DNA from: Dyella lutea
GTDB lineage: Bacteria > Pseudomonadota > Gammaproteobacteria > Xanthomonadales > Rhodanobacteraceae
NCBI RefSeq assembly: GCF_024158035.1
Contig: NZ_JAMZEK010000001.1
Span: 463,501 to 527,500, forward strand
Length of the DNA stretch: 64,000 bases
Reading direction: 5' to 3'
How positions within the stretch are numbered: the stretch's first letter is position 1; each line of letters begins with the position of its first letter. Position numbers and translations under genes: made by a program. The notes beneath the pieces are model-generated. The model had not been told where the DNA came from. It worked only from the letters and a program-made list of their open reading frames with translations, and made no database searches. Positions 12,722-22,063 of this stretch are shown one piece after another.

Positions 12722-15222
12722 AGACGGTAGTGCCAGCTGGCGTAGATGGTGCGGCCGAGGATCGAGCGCGCGGTGTTCAGGCCGTTCGCAGTGACGCTGC
12801 CGGGGCTCTGGTCGATCTCGGTCAGGCCGGTGGCGTTGAACAGGTTGTCGGCCTGCAGCGTGATCGCGTTGCGGTCGTTGACGTTGTAGCGGGCGAACGC
12901 GTTCACCTGGGTGTAGCCCGGCATCACCAGCCCGTTCGGGTTGGTCGCGTACGACTTGGTGGTGCCCAGCACGGTGGCGCCCAGGTCGAAGTCGCCCACG
13001 TGCCAGGTCGGCGCGAGCTGGTAGACCCAGGTGGCCTGGCGCTGCGGCACGTCGCCGACGTTGGCCGGGGTGATCGCGTCCCTGGTGATGCGCGAGTGGG
13101 TGTAGGTGACGCCGCCGCGCACGCTGAAGCTGCCGTAGTCGACCGAACCCTCCACCTCCAGGCCGCGCGCCTTGTAGTTGCGGCTGATCAGGGACTGCGT
13201 CTGCGAGGTGACGTCCTGGTTCTGCTCCTGCGTGGTGGCGTAGAACGCGGTGACGAACAGGCTGGTGTGGCGGGTGTTCCACTTCACGCCGCCCTCGTAC
13301 TGCTTGACCACGTTCACCGCCACGCCGTCGGGCGCGGTGCCGTTGTCGAGCAGGCCGCCGCCGAACAGCAGGCGGTCGGCGTTGAAGCGCGCGCCGCGGC
13401 TGGCGCGACCGAACAGGGCCAGCTCGTCGGTGAGCAGGTAGTTCGCGCCGAACGAATACTCCAGGTGGCTCTTGGTGTAGCGGATCGGCTTGGCGGCGTT
13501 GTTGTCCACCACCGGCACGGTCTGCTCCGGCACCTGCAGGGTGCCGTCGTTGTTCACGTCGATCGGGGTTACGCCGCTGGCGCCGGCGTAGCTGCCGCGC
13601 GCCCGCATGCGGTCGTAGCGCAGGCCCGCGTCGATCTGCCAGGCGCCCGGCTGCCACGACAGCGAGACGTACGGCGCGTCGGTGTCGTAGTGCGCGTCGT
13701 ACGAGCGCACGCAGCAGTTGCCCCAGTACGGCGTGCCGTAGGCCACCAGCCCGTTCTGGGTGAGCTTGTTGCCGTTGGCGTCATACACGTCGAGCAGGCT
13801 CGCGTCCTTGCCCTGCACGGTTTCCAGGTAGGTGTTCCAGTGCCAGTCCTGCACGATGTCCTGGCGCGAGTGGTAGTAGCCCAGCAGCAGCGAGAGCGGG
13901 CCGCTGTCGAGCTGGAAGTCGCGCTTGAGCTTCAGGTCGTTGGTGGCGTTGTCCATGTTCGGCAGCGTCACGTTGAACAGGTGCACCCGCGTGGCCAGGC
14001 CGTTGCCGCCCACCGCGCCGGCGGCCACCGGCTGGCCGGCGTTCGGGCCGGTGGCGTAGGCCAGCGTGGCGCCGGCGCCGCCGATCTCCTGCGCCAGCGC
14101 GCTGGCGGTGTTCACCTCGGCCGGGTAGGGGCCGACGAAGTCGCCGCTGTTGGAGGCGATGCGGAACTGCTCGTGCAGCGTCCACTGGTCGCCGAGGTCG
14201 AACTTGCCCTCGCCGCCGAATGCGCGGACCTTGGAGTGGTAGCCGTCGGACAGGTCGGTGACCTTGCGGTTGCCGTTCGCGTCGATCGCCAGGTCGCGCT
14301 GGAAGTAGGGCGACTGCAGCGCGCCGTCGCGCAGGTTGAAGCCCGGCAGCGAGCGCACCGTCGGGTTGCCGTTGCTGCCGGTGATCGACACCGGCACCGG
14401 CAGGTACACCGGCGCCTTGTCGTCCAGCAGCTGGGCGCTCAGGCGCAGGAAGCCGCCGTCGATGTCGTGGGTGACGTTGGCCATCAGCTGGCCGCCGGAC
14501 TGCGCGGTGTAATCCACGCTCTTCGGGCCTTCGCCGCTGCGCAGGAAGCCGCCGAAGTGGAAGCGGGTGCTGTCGCTCACCGGCTGGCCGTAGTCGAAAT
14601 CCAGCCGCTTGCTGTCGTAGTTCAGGCCGGTGGTGAGGCCGATGTCGCCGCCCTTTTCCTGGCCCGTCTTGGTGATGAAGTTGAACACTGCGCCGGGCGC
14701 GTTGCTGGCGAACACCGACGAGGAGCCGCCGCGCACCACCTCGACGTGGTCGATGTTGAAGTCCGGGCGCAGGAAGGTGTCCGGCGTGGCGAAGGCGATG
14801 TCGCCGAACTCCAGCACCGGCATGCCGTCCACCTGGAACTGCACGAACTTGCCGCCGCCGGAGGCCACCGGCAGGCCGCGCACCGAGATGTTGGCGTTGC
14901 CCTCGCCGCCGGACGACTCGGCGCGGATGCCGGGCACGTCGCGCAGGATGTCCGAGGCGCTCTGCGCCCCGCTGTCGGCCAGCTGGTCGGCCTCCAGCGA
15001 GCTCACCGAGATGCTCGAGCTCATCTTGCTCAGCGCGCCCGGCGAGGCGGTGACCACCATCTGGTCGAGGTTGACGGCCTTCTTCTCGGCCTTGGCTGTG
15101 GGCGCGTCGCCCTTGGCCGGGCGGGCGTCGGTGGTGGCGTCCTGGGCCATCGCCAGGGCCGGCAGCAGGGCCAGCGCCACGGCGACGGCGAGCGCGTGCT
15201 TGCGGACAGCGTGCTTGTTCAT
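12718..15222 (-). CDS. suxA: TonB-dependent outer-membrane receptor of the sucrose locus
   Basis: Outer-membrane active transporter of 834 residues, powered by TonB-ExbB-ExbD. A signal peptide (MNKHAVRKHALAVAVALALL, ending AMAQ) is followed by a TonB box-like stretch (NLDQMVVTAS), the plug domain (ASDILRDVPGIRAESSGGEG, HVEVVRGGSSSVFASNAPG) and a 22-strand barrel with TYTHSRI and NLFNATG near the end. ATG 15222 has a strong GGGGAGAG ribosome site; upstream codons precede the operators and are not coding. In Xanthomonas the equivalent SuxA imports sucrose with high affinity. Here the same role is inferred from its place between a LacI repressor and amylosucrase. Confidence 0.9.
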
Positions 15223-15321
15223 CGTTCTCTCCCCATGCGGTGAAAGAAGCCGCGCCTCATCCCCTCGATACCCCGGGCGGGCCGACCTCCGGATCGTTTG
15301 CGGATCCATCGTCGGCCTCAG

Positions 15322-15335
15322 TGCAATCGATTGCA
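15322..15335. promoter_or_regulatory. LacI-type operator O1, sucrose operon
   Basis: TGCAATCGATTGCA is a perfect 14-base palindrome with the central CG dinucleotide typical of LacI/GalR operators. It is centred about 106 bases upstream of the receptor ATG, downstream of the LacI-family gene. It shares the TGCAATCG half with the second operator. Confidence 0.75.
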
Positions 15336-15433
15336 ATGCGCGTTGCAGCAGGATTCCCGTGGCTTGCATGAAAACGTTTTTGCAGTTTTCCACAGCCGAA
15401 GAAAAGCGCTAGGGCACGCGGCCTGCGCCCTTC

Positions 15434-15449
15434 TTGCAATCGTTTGCAA
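15434..15449. promoter_or_regulatory. LacI-type operator O2, sucrose operon
   Basis: TTGCAATCGTTTGCAA has perfect 6-base arms around TCGT and a central CG. Its centre is 113 bases from that of O1, so a repressor dimer-of-dimers or two dimers could loop the promoter between them. A third, partial palindrome AAAACGTTTT lies between the two at 15371-15380. Confidence 0.72.
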
Positions 15450-15488
15450 AGAAACCCGAAAAAGGCGATTTCGTGTTGCGCTGCACGA

Positions 15489-16544
15489 TCAGCCGTGGGC
15501 GGGGGAACCGGCGGCGCGGCTGCTTTCGCGCTCCACCAGGCGGGTATCCAGCACCCGCGCGCGAGTCGCCGCGTCGCCCGCGAGCTGCGCCAGCAGCTGC
15601 TCCACCATGGCTGCGCCGCCTTCGTGGATCGGCTGGCTGACCGTGGTGAGAGGGGGGTTGAAGTGCCTGGCCAGCTCGACGTCGTCGTAGCCGACCACGG
15701 CCACGTCCTCGGGTACCCGGCGGCCGCGCTCGCGCAGCGCGCCGATCGCCGCCATCGCCAGCAGGTCGCTGCTGGCGAATACGCCGTCGATGTCGGGCTG
15801 TTCGTCGAGCAGCGCGGCCATGGTCTGCCGCCCGCTCTCGACCAGGAACGGCACGTTGGCACGCTGCTGCAGCTCCACGCCATGCTCCTTCAGGCCCGCC
15901 GTGAAGCCGCGGAAGCGCTGGGCGACCTCGGGCAGCCCGGTATCGCCGAGGAACACCAGCCGGCGGCGCCCCTGCGCCAGCAGGTGCTCGGCCACCAGCC
16001 GGCCGCCCTGCAGGTTGTCGCCGCCCACCGTGCAGTACTTCTGCCGCGGCAGCTTGGCGCCCCACACCACCAGCGGCAGGTCGCGCTCGGCCATCGCGTT
16101 GAGCTGGTCGTGGTGGCGCCACTGGCCGATCAGGATCAGTCCCGCGGCGCGCCCGCCGTCCACCAGCGTGGCCGCCGCATCCAGCCGCTCGGCGTCGATG
16201 CGCGACAGCAGCATCTCGTAGCCGCGCTCGGTGAGGGCGTCGGCCAGCGCGCCGATCATGCCGTGCAGGAACGGGTCGGCGAAGCTCTGCCGCGTGCCCT
16301 GCTCATAAGGCACCACCACGGCGATGGTGCGCTTGACGCCGGAGCGCAGGTCGGTGGCGACGCTGTTGACGGTGTAGTTGAACTGGCGCGCCAGGGTCTG
16401 GATGCGCTCACGGGTGTCTTCGCTGATCAGCGGACTGCCGGCCAGCGCGCGCGACACGGTGGACGCCGAGACCCCGGCCAGCCGTGCCAGGTCGGCCATC
16501 TGCATGCGCTTGCGCGGGTCGGCGGGCGTGCTGCGCCGGTTCAT
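15489..16544 (-). CDS. suxR: LacI-family repressor of the sucrose operon
   Basis: Transcriptional repressor of 351 residues. The HTH (ADLARLAGVSASTVSRALAG) lies near residues 17-36, followed by the hinge helix (VNSVATDLRSG) and a periplasmic-binding-like effector domain (TIAVVVPYEQGTRQSFADPF, VVGYDDVELARHFNPPLTT). The start at 16544 gives MNRRSTPADPRKR before the HTH; an ATG just before the HTH is possible. It is followed by 266 bases holding two LacI-type operators, then the receptor gene. Repression relieved by sucrose or a product such as fructose or glucose-fructose conjugates is inferred. The name SuxR rests on synteny only. Confidence 0.85.
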   Translation of the reverse strand: MNRRSTPADPRKRMQMADLARLAGVSASTVSRALAGSPLISEDTRERIQTLARQFNYTVNSVATDLRSGVKRTIAVVVPYEQGTRQSFADPFLHGMIGALADALTERGYEMLLSRIDAERLDAAATLVDGGRAAGLILIGQWRHHDQLNAMAERDLPLVVWGAKLPRQKYCTVGGDNLQGGRLVAEHLLAQGRRRLVFLGDTGLPEVAQRFRGFTAGLKEHGVELQQRANVPFLVESGRQTMAALLDEQPDIDGVFASSDLLAMAAIGALRERGRRVPEDVAVVGYDDVELARHFNPPLTTVSQPIHEGGAAMVEQLLAQLAGDAATRARVLDTRLVERESSRAAGSPAHG

Positions 16545-16672
16545 GCAGCCGTTCCGGCGGGAATGCGGAACAACGCGCGGGAGGAGCGGAAAGGCATGGC
16601 GTTCATGACGTTCGCGACCTGCGGGTCCTTCACGGGCAAGCCCCCAGCCTAATGCAGGCCCGGACGAGCTGC

Positions 16673-17530
16673 CTAGGCCGGACCTGTGCCCGCCGTCCCG
16701 CCCAGTGCCGACAACCGCAGCAACACGCCGGCCAGGCTCTTGAGGTCCTGCGCGTTGTGCTCGGCCACGCGGCGCAGGTTGGTGGCCGGGCCGCCGCGCA
16801 GATAGGTGAGCCAGGCGGCCGGCGCCTCGGCGCCGGGCAGGTCGTCCTCGCGCAGCACGCCGAGCAGCTGGCGTTCGGCGGTGGCGAGGCGGCAGTTTTC
16901 CCACTGGCCCTTCCAGTGGCGGCGCACCGGATGCAGCAGGTCCAGATGGTCCAGCCCGGCCAGCGGATTGGCCAGCCGCGCCAGGCGATAACGCGTGGCC
17001 AGCAGCGGTGCGTCGTAGCACTTGCCGTTGTAGCTGACGAGCACGCTCTCTGGCGCCAGCCACTCGGCGAAGGTGCGCAGCATCGCCGGCTCGGCGGCCA
17101 TCGTGGTGATGGTGAGCTGGCGCAGGCGCAGCCGGCCGCCTTGCCAGTCGGCCGCGCCGATCATGAAGGCGCGGGTGCCGGTGCCGCCGGCCAGTCCCGT
17201 CGTCTCGGTGTCGAAGTGCAGCAGGCGTGCCGGGTCGATGCGATCCTCGCGGCGGGCGAAGCGGGTGTCGATGGGCGCGGGCGGGCCGGGCCAGTCGACG
17301 TGTTCCTCGGTGTAGCGCAGCCCCGGCACGATTTCCTCGCCGAACAGTTCGCGGTCGCGCGCGGGGAAGGGCGGTGTGGCGGGACGCGCGTGCGAGCGGG
17401 CGCGCACGCCGAGCAGCCAGCGCAGATCCTCAGTCGTAGTCTGGCGCGGCGCGGGCACCGGTGCCGCGGCCGTCACGCTCTGCCCGGCCTGCGCACGCAG
17501 CCTGTGCAGCCGATCGCGCAACGCGCTCAC
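16673..17530 (-). CDS. mrfB: YprB/MrfB-like 3'-5' exonuclease (RNase H-like fold)
   Basis: Predicted metal-dependent DEDD nuclease of 285 residues. The catalytic DxE is in LHFDTETTGLAGGTG, a second conserved block in SYNGKCYDAPLL, and the last in EHNAQDLKSLAGVL with His and Asp. The GTG start at 17530 overlaps the helicase stop as GTGA, so the pair is translationally coupled. In Bacillus subtilis MrfA (helicase) and MrfB (exonuclease) act together in a UvrA-independent repair of mitomycin C damage; this is the same gene pair, so the same job is inferred. C-terminal TPR repeats of the Bacillus protein are not obvious here; the protein is shorter. Confidence 0.82.
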   Translation of the reverse strand: MSALRDRLHRLRAQAGQSVTAAAPVPAPRQTTTEDLRWLLGVRARSHARPATPPFPARDRELFGEEIVPGLRYTEEHVDWPGPPAPIDTRFARREDRIDPARLLHFDTETTGLAGGTGTRAFMIGAADWQGGRLRLRQLTITTMAAEPAMLRTFAEWLAPESVLVSYNGKCYDAPLLATRYRLARLANPLAGLDHLDLLHPVRRHWKGQWENCRLATAERQLLGVLREDDLPGAEAPAAWLTYLRGGPATNLRRVAEHNAQDLKSLAGVLLRLSALGGTAGTGPA

Positions 17531-19953
17531 AGGCTGGCCAGCAGGGCGAGCACGCGCGCGGCCAGGGCCTTCGGCGCGCGATCATTCGCCTCGTCCACCG
17601 CTAGCACCGGACCGACGCAAGCCGGGCAGCCGAAGTGGCAATCGCAGCGCTCCAGCAGCGAACGCGCCTGCGCCAGCAGATCCTCGCGCCGCTCGAACAG
17701 CGGCGCGCTCAGGCCCACGCCGCCGGGGAACGCGTCGTACAGATAGACCGTCGGCGTGAACGGCGCATCCGGTTCCAGCGCGGTGGGCTGGCCGTCCGCA
17801 CCGCGCAGCTGGCCGCGGCCGCTGGCATCGCTGCTGACGAACCACGCGCCGTCGCCGCTACCCACCGCCTTCTGCAGGTCGCGCGACTCGGCCATCACCG
17901 CCACGGTGGCCACGATGTGCAGCGCGTAGGCGGCACCGAGGAAACCGTCCAGCGCCTGCTGCCGCTCGTCGAACGCCTGCTGCAGCGTGCGCTGGTCCAG
18001 CTGCCACCACACCGCGGTGGTGTGCAGCTCCTGGTCGGGCAGGTTCACCGGGCCGTAGCCGATGTTCTCGTGCGTGTAGTAGCGGATCTTCTTGTAGCCG
18101 GCCACGCGGCGCACCACGTGCACCTCGCCGTGATGGGCCTGGCCGCGGCCGGCCGGCGCGCTGCCAAAGGCGTCCAGCACCTTGAGCTTGGTGTAGTCGA
18201 TGGCGTCGGTGAAGTAGTCGACGTGGGTGCGCGTGACGTAGGCCTTGCGCCCCTCCCAGTCCAGCCGCTCCACCTGGTAGGGCGTGGCCTGGATCATGTG
18301 GATGGCGCCTTCGTACAAGGTCAGCGCGGCGGCGGAGTAATCCACTTCAGCGAGGATGGTCTGGCGCCCGCCGGTGCGGTCCACTACCACGAAGTTGCCG
18401 TCGGCCACCGAGCGCAGCGACACCGCGTTGGCCGGGTAGCTGTCGGCGATCCACTCCCAGCGCTCGCCCTCGCGGTGCAGCACGCCTTCCTCGCCCAGCA
18501 CCTCCAGCCACGGCGTGGCCACTTCATTGCCGAACACTTCGTGGCCGGCAAACGGCAGCTCGAACGCGGCGCAGCGGATGTGGTCGAGCAGGATCAGCGG
18601 CTGGTCCGGCGCGATGCGCGCGTGCTCCGGCGGCGCACCCTGGAAGAACTCCGGATGGCGCACCAGGTATTGATCGAGCGGATCGGAACTGGCCACCAGC
18701 ACGCCCAGCGCCGATTGCTGTCGCCGGCCGGCGCGACCGAAGCGCTGCCAGGTCGCCGCCACCGAACCGGGGTAGCCGTTGAGCACCACCGCGTCCAGCG
18801 CGCCGATGTCCACGCCCAGCTCCAGCGCCGAGGTGCTGACGATGCCGTCGATCTGGCCCGCGCGCATCGCCCGTTCGGCGTCGCGCCGCTCGGTCGGCAG
18901 GTAGCCGCCGCGATAGGCGCGGATGCGTGGCGGCTTGCGCGGGTCGTGGTCGAACACGTCCTTCAGGTATTTGGTGAGCACCTCGACCATGCTGCGGCTC
19001 TGCGCGAACACCAGGGTCTTCAGGCCGGCCTTGATCGCCAGCCGCGCGATGCGGTTGCTCTGCGAACGCGCCGAGGCGCGCAGGCCGAGGTCGGGATTCA
19101 CCACCGGCGGATTCCACAGCAGCACGTGGCGGTCGCCGGAGGGCGCGCCCGATTCGGTGATCGCATGCACCGGCGCCTCGATCAGTGCCTCGGCGTGCTG
19201 CTGCGGATTGCCGATGGTCGCCGAGCACAGGATGAACTGCGGACGCACGCCGTAGAACGCGCAGATGCGCTTGAGCCGGCGGATCACGTTGGCCACGTGC
19301 GAGCCGAACACGCCGCGGTAGCTGTGCACCTCGTCGATCACCACGTAGCGCAGGTTCTCGAAGAACTGCGCCCACTTGGTGTGATGCGGCAGGATCGCCT
19401 GGTGCAGCATGTCCGGGTTGCTCACCACGATGTCGCCGTGCAGGCGGATCGCCTGCCGCGCGTCGCCTGGCGTGTCGCCGTCGAAGGTGAACGCCTTCAC
19501 CCCGAGTTCGCCGGCGCGGTTGAGCTCCAGCAGCTCGGCCACCTGGTCCTGCGCCAGCGCCTTGGTGGGAAACAGGTACAGCGCCTTGGCGTGGCTCTGC
19601 ATCGCCGCGGCCACCACCGGCAGCGTGTAGCACAGCGACTTGCCCGAGGCCGTCGGCGTCACCACCGCCACGTGCGCCCCCGCCTGCGCCGCCGCCCACG
19701 CCTCGCCCTGATGCTTGTAGAGCTGGGTGATGCCGCGGGCGCGCAGCGCTTCGGCCAGCGCCGGAGGCAGGTCCTCCGGCAGCGGCTCGTACGCCCCCTC
19801 GCGACCCGGCACCACGAACGAACCAGTCACCCGGCCGGCGTAGCGTTTGGCCAGTCGGGCCGCCAGCGCGCCACCGTCCGCGGGGCCGCGCAGTACCAGT
19901 TCATCGGCGGCAGCGTCATCGGCACGGTGGGCCGGATCGATCAGGGCGTTCAT
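17527..19953 (-). CDS. mrfA: MrfA-like DEXH-box ATP-dependent DNA helicase with DUF1998 domain
   Basis: Superfamily 2 helicase of 808 residues. Walker A is TPTASGKS, motif II is DEVH (VVIDEVHSYRGVFG), and motifs V-VI are STSALELGVDIG and QRFGRAGRRQQ. The C-terminal DUF1998/MZB region ends with a four-cysteine cluster, CDCHFGCPAC, typical of YprA/MrfA and the RecQ-like Hrq1 group. ATG 19953 starts the helicase; the open frame upstream to 20532 has no similarity and runs antisense to the next gene. Coupled to the exonuclease gene by a GTGA overlap. Together they form a probable repair pair for interstrand or bulky DNA lesions. Confidence 0.87.
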   Translation of the reverse strand: MNALIDPAHRADDAAADELVLRGPADGGALAARLAKRYAGRVTGSFVVPGREGAYEPLPEDLPPALAEALRARGITQLYKHQGEAWAAAQAGAHVAVVTPTASGKSLCYTLPVVAAAMQSHAKALYLFPTKALAQDQVAELLELNRAGELGVKAFTFDGDTPGDARQAIRLHGDIVVSNPDMLHQAILPHHTKWAQFFENLRYVVIDEVHSYRGVFGSHVANVIRRLKRICAFYGVRPQFILCSATIGNPQQHAEALIEAPVHAITESGAPSGDRHVLLWNPPVVNPDLGLRASARSQSNRIARLAIKAGLKTLVFAQSRSMVEVLTKYLKDVFDHDPRKPPRIRAYRGGYLPTERRDAERAMRAGQIDGIVSTSALELGVDIGALDAVVLNGYPGSVAATWQRFGRAGRRQQSALGVLVASSDPLDQYLVRHPEFFQGAPPEHARIAPDQPLILLDHIRCAAFELPFAGHEVFGNEVATPWLEVLGEEGVLHREGERWEWIADSYPANAVSLRSVADGNFVVVDRTGGRQTILAEVDYSAAALTLYEGAIHMIQATPYQVERLDWEGRKAYVTRTHVDYFTDAIDYTKLKVLDAFGSAPAGRGQAHHGEVHVVRRVAGYKKIRYYTHENIGYGPVNLPDQELHTTAVWWQLDQRTLQQAFDERQQALDGFLGAAYALHIVATVAVMAESRDLQKAVGSGDGAWFVSSDASGRGQLRGADGQPTALEPDAPFTPTVYLYDAFPGGVGLSAPLFERREDLLAQARSLLERCDCHFGCPACVGPVLAVDEANDRAPKALAARVLALLASL

Positions 19954-20182
19954 GGCGTCGCTCGCGATAGGCAGGCGTCGCAGTAGAGCCGCGCCGGGTC
20001 TCACCGCGTGAGACGTCCCACCGGGATGCATCGGAGCGGAAGCATCGCCAGCACGGAGGTCCCTGCGTTCATTGTTGACAGCCCAGTGGCCTGCGCTCGA
20101 CATTGCGTGAAGAACAGGACCGCTGACCGGCGAGGCTCGCCTCGCCCGTACGAACACCATCCACCCACCAAGGAAGGCACCC

Positions 20183-21022
20183 GTGAAGAAGCTCATGTTC
20201 GCAGCGCTGCTCGCCCTCACCGCGGCAGCCGCCCATGCAGGTCCCACCAAGAATCTGGAAACCTCGGCCGTGGTCGACGGCACTATCGTGCTGGCTAAGG
20301 ACGGCGCGGTGCAGCTCGCCACGGTGGAGCACCCGGAGAAGTACGGCCAACCCATCGCCGATCTGGTGCGCAAGGTGGCCCTGACGTGGCGCTTCGATCC
20401 GGTACTGCGCGGCGGTGAGCCGGTCGTCGCCAAGGCGAGCATGCACGTGCGGGTGATCCTCACGAAGAACGCGGACGGCAACTTCACCGCGCGCATCAAG
20501 GGCGCCACGTTCGGCGGCAATAACGCGGACACGCCCGACGATCTGTACAGCGAGAACCAGAAGAAAATTGGCCCGCACTATCCTCCGGCAGCGATCAAGG
20601 CCCGCGTGCAGGGAACGGTCTACCTGGCGTTGCACGTCGATCGCGAAGGGCGCGTCATCGACGCCGTGGCGGAGCAGGTCAATCTGGAGAACATGGGGCC
20701 GGACGGCTTGCTCCAGAAATACCGCGAACTGATGGCCAAGTCGTCACTCGACGCCGCCCGCCGCTGGACCTACCGGATTCCCACCACCGGCAAGCTCGCC
20801 GGCCAGGACAGCTGGACCCTGCACGTGCCCATCGTCTACACCCTCAACGAAACGGGCGCTGCCCCGGTCGAGCGCGTATGGCGGACCTATGTGCCCGGCC
20901 CTTACACGCCCGCGCCGTGGGTCGACAAACCCAGCATGACCACGGCCGATGCGCTCGCTGACGACGGCAGCTATACCGAAGGCGCCGGGCCGGTGCTGCG
21001 GTCCTCTTTTGATCACGGTTGA
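20183..21022 (+). CDS. Secreted protein with TonB C-terminal-like domains
   Basis: Predicted periplasmic protein of 279 residues: signal peptide MKKLMFAALLALTAAAAHAG, no transmembrane anchor after cleavage. The second half (YPPAAIKARVQGTVYLALHV, then LDAARRWTYRIPTTGK) is a TonB C-terminal fold. The first half (VDGTIVLAKDGAVQ ... ALTWRFDPVLRGGEPVVAKA) looks like a second, diverged copy. The GTG at 20183 has AAGGAAG in front. It has neither the proline-rich spacer nor the anchor of a true TonB, and no exbB/exbD lies near, so energy transduction is doubtful. Function unknown. GC falls just downstream. Confidence 0.7.
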   Translation: MKKLMFAALLALTAAAAHAGPTKNLETSAVVDGTIVLAKDGAVQLATVEHPEKYGQPIADLVRKVALTWRFDPVLRGGEPVVAKASMHVRVILTKNADGNFTARIKGATFGGNNADTPDDLYSENQKKIGPHYPPAAIKARVQGTVYLALHVDREGRVIDAVAEQVNLENMGPDGLLQKYRELMAKSSLDAARRWTYRIPTTGKLAGQDSWTLHVPIVYTLNETGAAPVERVWRTYVPGPYTPAPWVDKPSMTTADALADDGSYTEGAGPVLRSSFDHG

Positions 21023-21087
21023 TCTGTCACTCCAACTGTTCGCAGATGGTGTTTGAGAAAAACCGGGTCGGGCTGCTTCATCTAGCT

Positions 21088-21116
21088 GCTAAAGGCGAAC
21101 CTGACCCCTATTTTGA
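21088..21116 (-). repeat. Left copy of imperfect inverted repeat bounding DUF2971 gene
   Basis: Read on the minus strand this gives AAAATAGGGGTCAGGTTCGC, closely similar to AAAATGGGGCCAGGCTGACT on the plus strand at 21924. The two copies face each other across the DUF2971 gene. Just outside each copy a related AAACCGGG stretch occurs in direct orientation (about 21058 and 21966). Confidence 0.5.
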
Positions 21117-21127
21117 TTAGGCCCCGC

Positions 21128-21868
21128 ATGCGACTCTTCAAATACCGCGACATCTCATCTTCAAGCGGCGCGGGCTTAGAGCGGCTGCGCACAATCTTGC
21201 AAGATCAGACGTTCTGGTGCGCGAGCCCAAGCACCCTGAACGATCCGGAGGAATTCGTTTGGGAATGCGACTATTCACCCTCGGACGAGACGACTGAGCT
21301 TCTTGCGGAGGTGTTCCGCGCCAAAACTGGAAGGCCACAATTGGAAGCTCTAGCCCGAGCCCGTTCGGTAGTGCGCGCAGGACACCTTGAGCCCATCGCC
21401 CGTCCCATTTTTGAGCAGATGATCGCTCGCTGCCGGGACGAGATTGGACTCACCTGCTTCGCGACGTCGTCGAAGAACGAAGTGATGTGGGAGCGTTACG
21501 CCGCCGGAGGTGAAGGTGTCTGCATTGAAGTTGAGGCGCCCGATCGTCTTCTTCACACTCAGCTCCATCCGGTTCAATACCCAGCCAAGAAGCAACTTCA
21601 TGTGGATCATCTGCTTTCGAGTTCTACGCGACGCTCTTCCGCCAAGTTGGTCTATGAAGTAGCCCTCCTCTCAAAGCCCGCCAGTTGGGCTGCTGAGGCT
21701 GAGGTTCGCCTCGTCTCAAAGCGGCAAAACGTCTGCGTGCAGATCGAAGACTCGCAGATCGTGCACCTCCACATCGGTTCTAAACTTGCTGCCAGTAACG
21801 TCTCGCAGCTTATGAAGCTCGTGGGCACTCTGCCGTACGATCTGCCGATGTCCGTCGGTGAAGCCTAA
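21128..21868 (+). CDS. DUF2971 family protein
   Basis: Protein of 246 residues with the family layout: LFKYRDISSS and a tryptophan FWCASPSTLNDPEEF at the start, then IGLTCFATSSKNEVMWERYA (the conserved switch from a short helix to MW..YA) in the middle. The biochemical function of DUF2971 is unknown; such genes are common in islands, integron cassettes and defence neighbourhoods. ATG 21128 is only 12 bases after TTAGGC and has no clear ribosome site; an in-frame TTG at 21113 is less likely. Codon use is much richer in A/T at third positions than in all neighbours, so recent transfer is likely. The stop codon TAA lies within GCCTAAC. Confidence 0.8.
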   Translation: MRLFKYRDISSSSGAGLERLRTILQDQTFWCASPSTLNDPEEFVWECDYSPSDETTELLAEVFRAKTGRPQLEALARARSVVRAGHLEPIARPIFEQMIARCRDEIGLTCFATSSKNEVMWERYAAGGEGVCIEVEAPDRLLHTQLHPVQYPAKKQLHVDHLLSSSTRRSSAKLVYEVALLSKPASWAAEAEVRLVSKRQNVCVQIEDSQIVHLHIGSKLAASNVSQLMKLVGTLPYDLPMSVGEA

Positions 21869-21922
21869 CCCCTCGCTCAGCTCTACCCTCCGCAGCATGC
21901 CTCTGCCGCGGCCCGGTTAGCC
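21863..21922 (+). other. Possible integron attC-like site after DUF2971
   Basis: GCCTAAC at the stop codon (fits RYYYAAC) and GGTTAGCC 47 bases later give an imperfect complementary pair of ends, as in cassette recombination sites, where the stop TAA commonly lies in this heptamer. The inner L boxes are not convincing and no integrase is seen. Treat as a hypothesis. Confidence 0.3.
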
Positions 21923-21923
21923 C

Positions 21924-21953
21924 CGAAAATGGGGCCAGGCTGACTTATTTAGC
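21924..21953 (+). repeat. Right copy of imperfect inverted repeat bounding DUF2971 gene
   Basis: AAAATGGGGCCAGGCTGACT and the following TTATTTAGC match the left copy in inverse orientation, about 22 of 30 positions by eye with small gaps. It lies directly after the attC-like site. Confidence 0.5.
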
Positions 21954-22063
21954 TCTTGGAAACGAAACCGGGCCCGTTTGTGATTTGTTAGCCTGCGTGC
22001 TCTAACTGGCCATCTACGTGGACGGTGTCCCATGCACCGTTTAATTCAAACGTTAAAGCCTTC

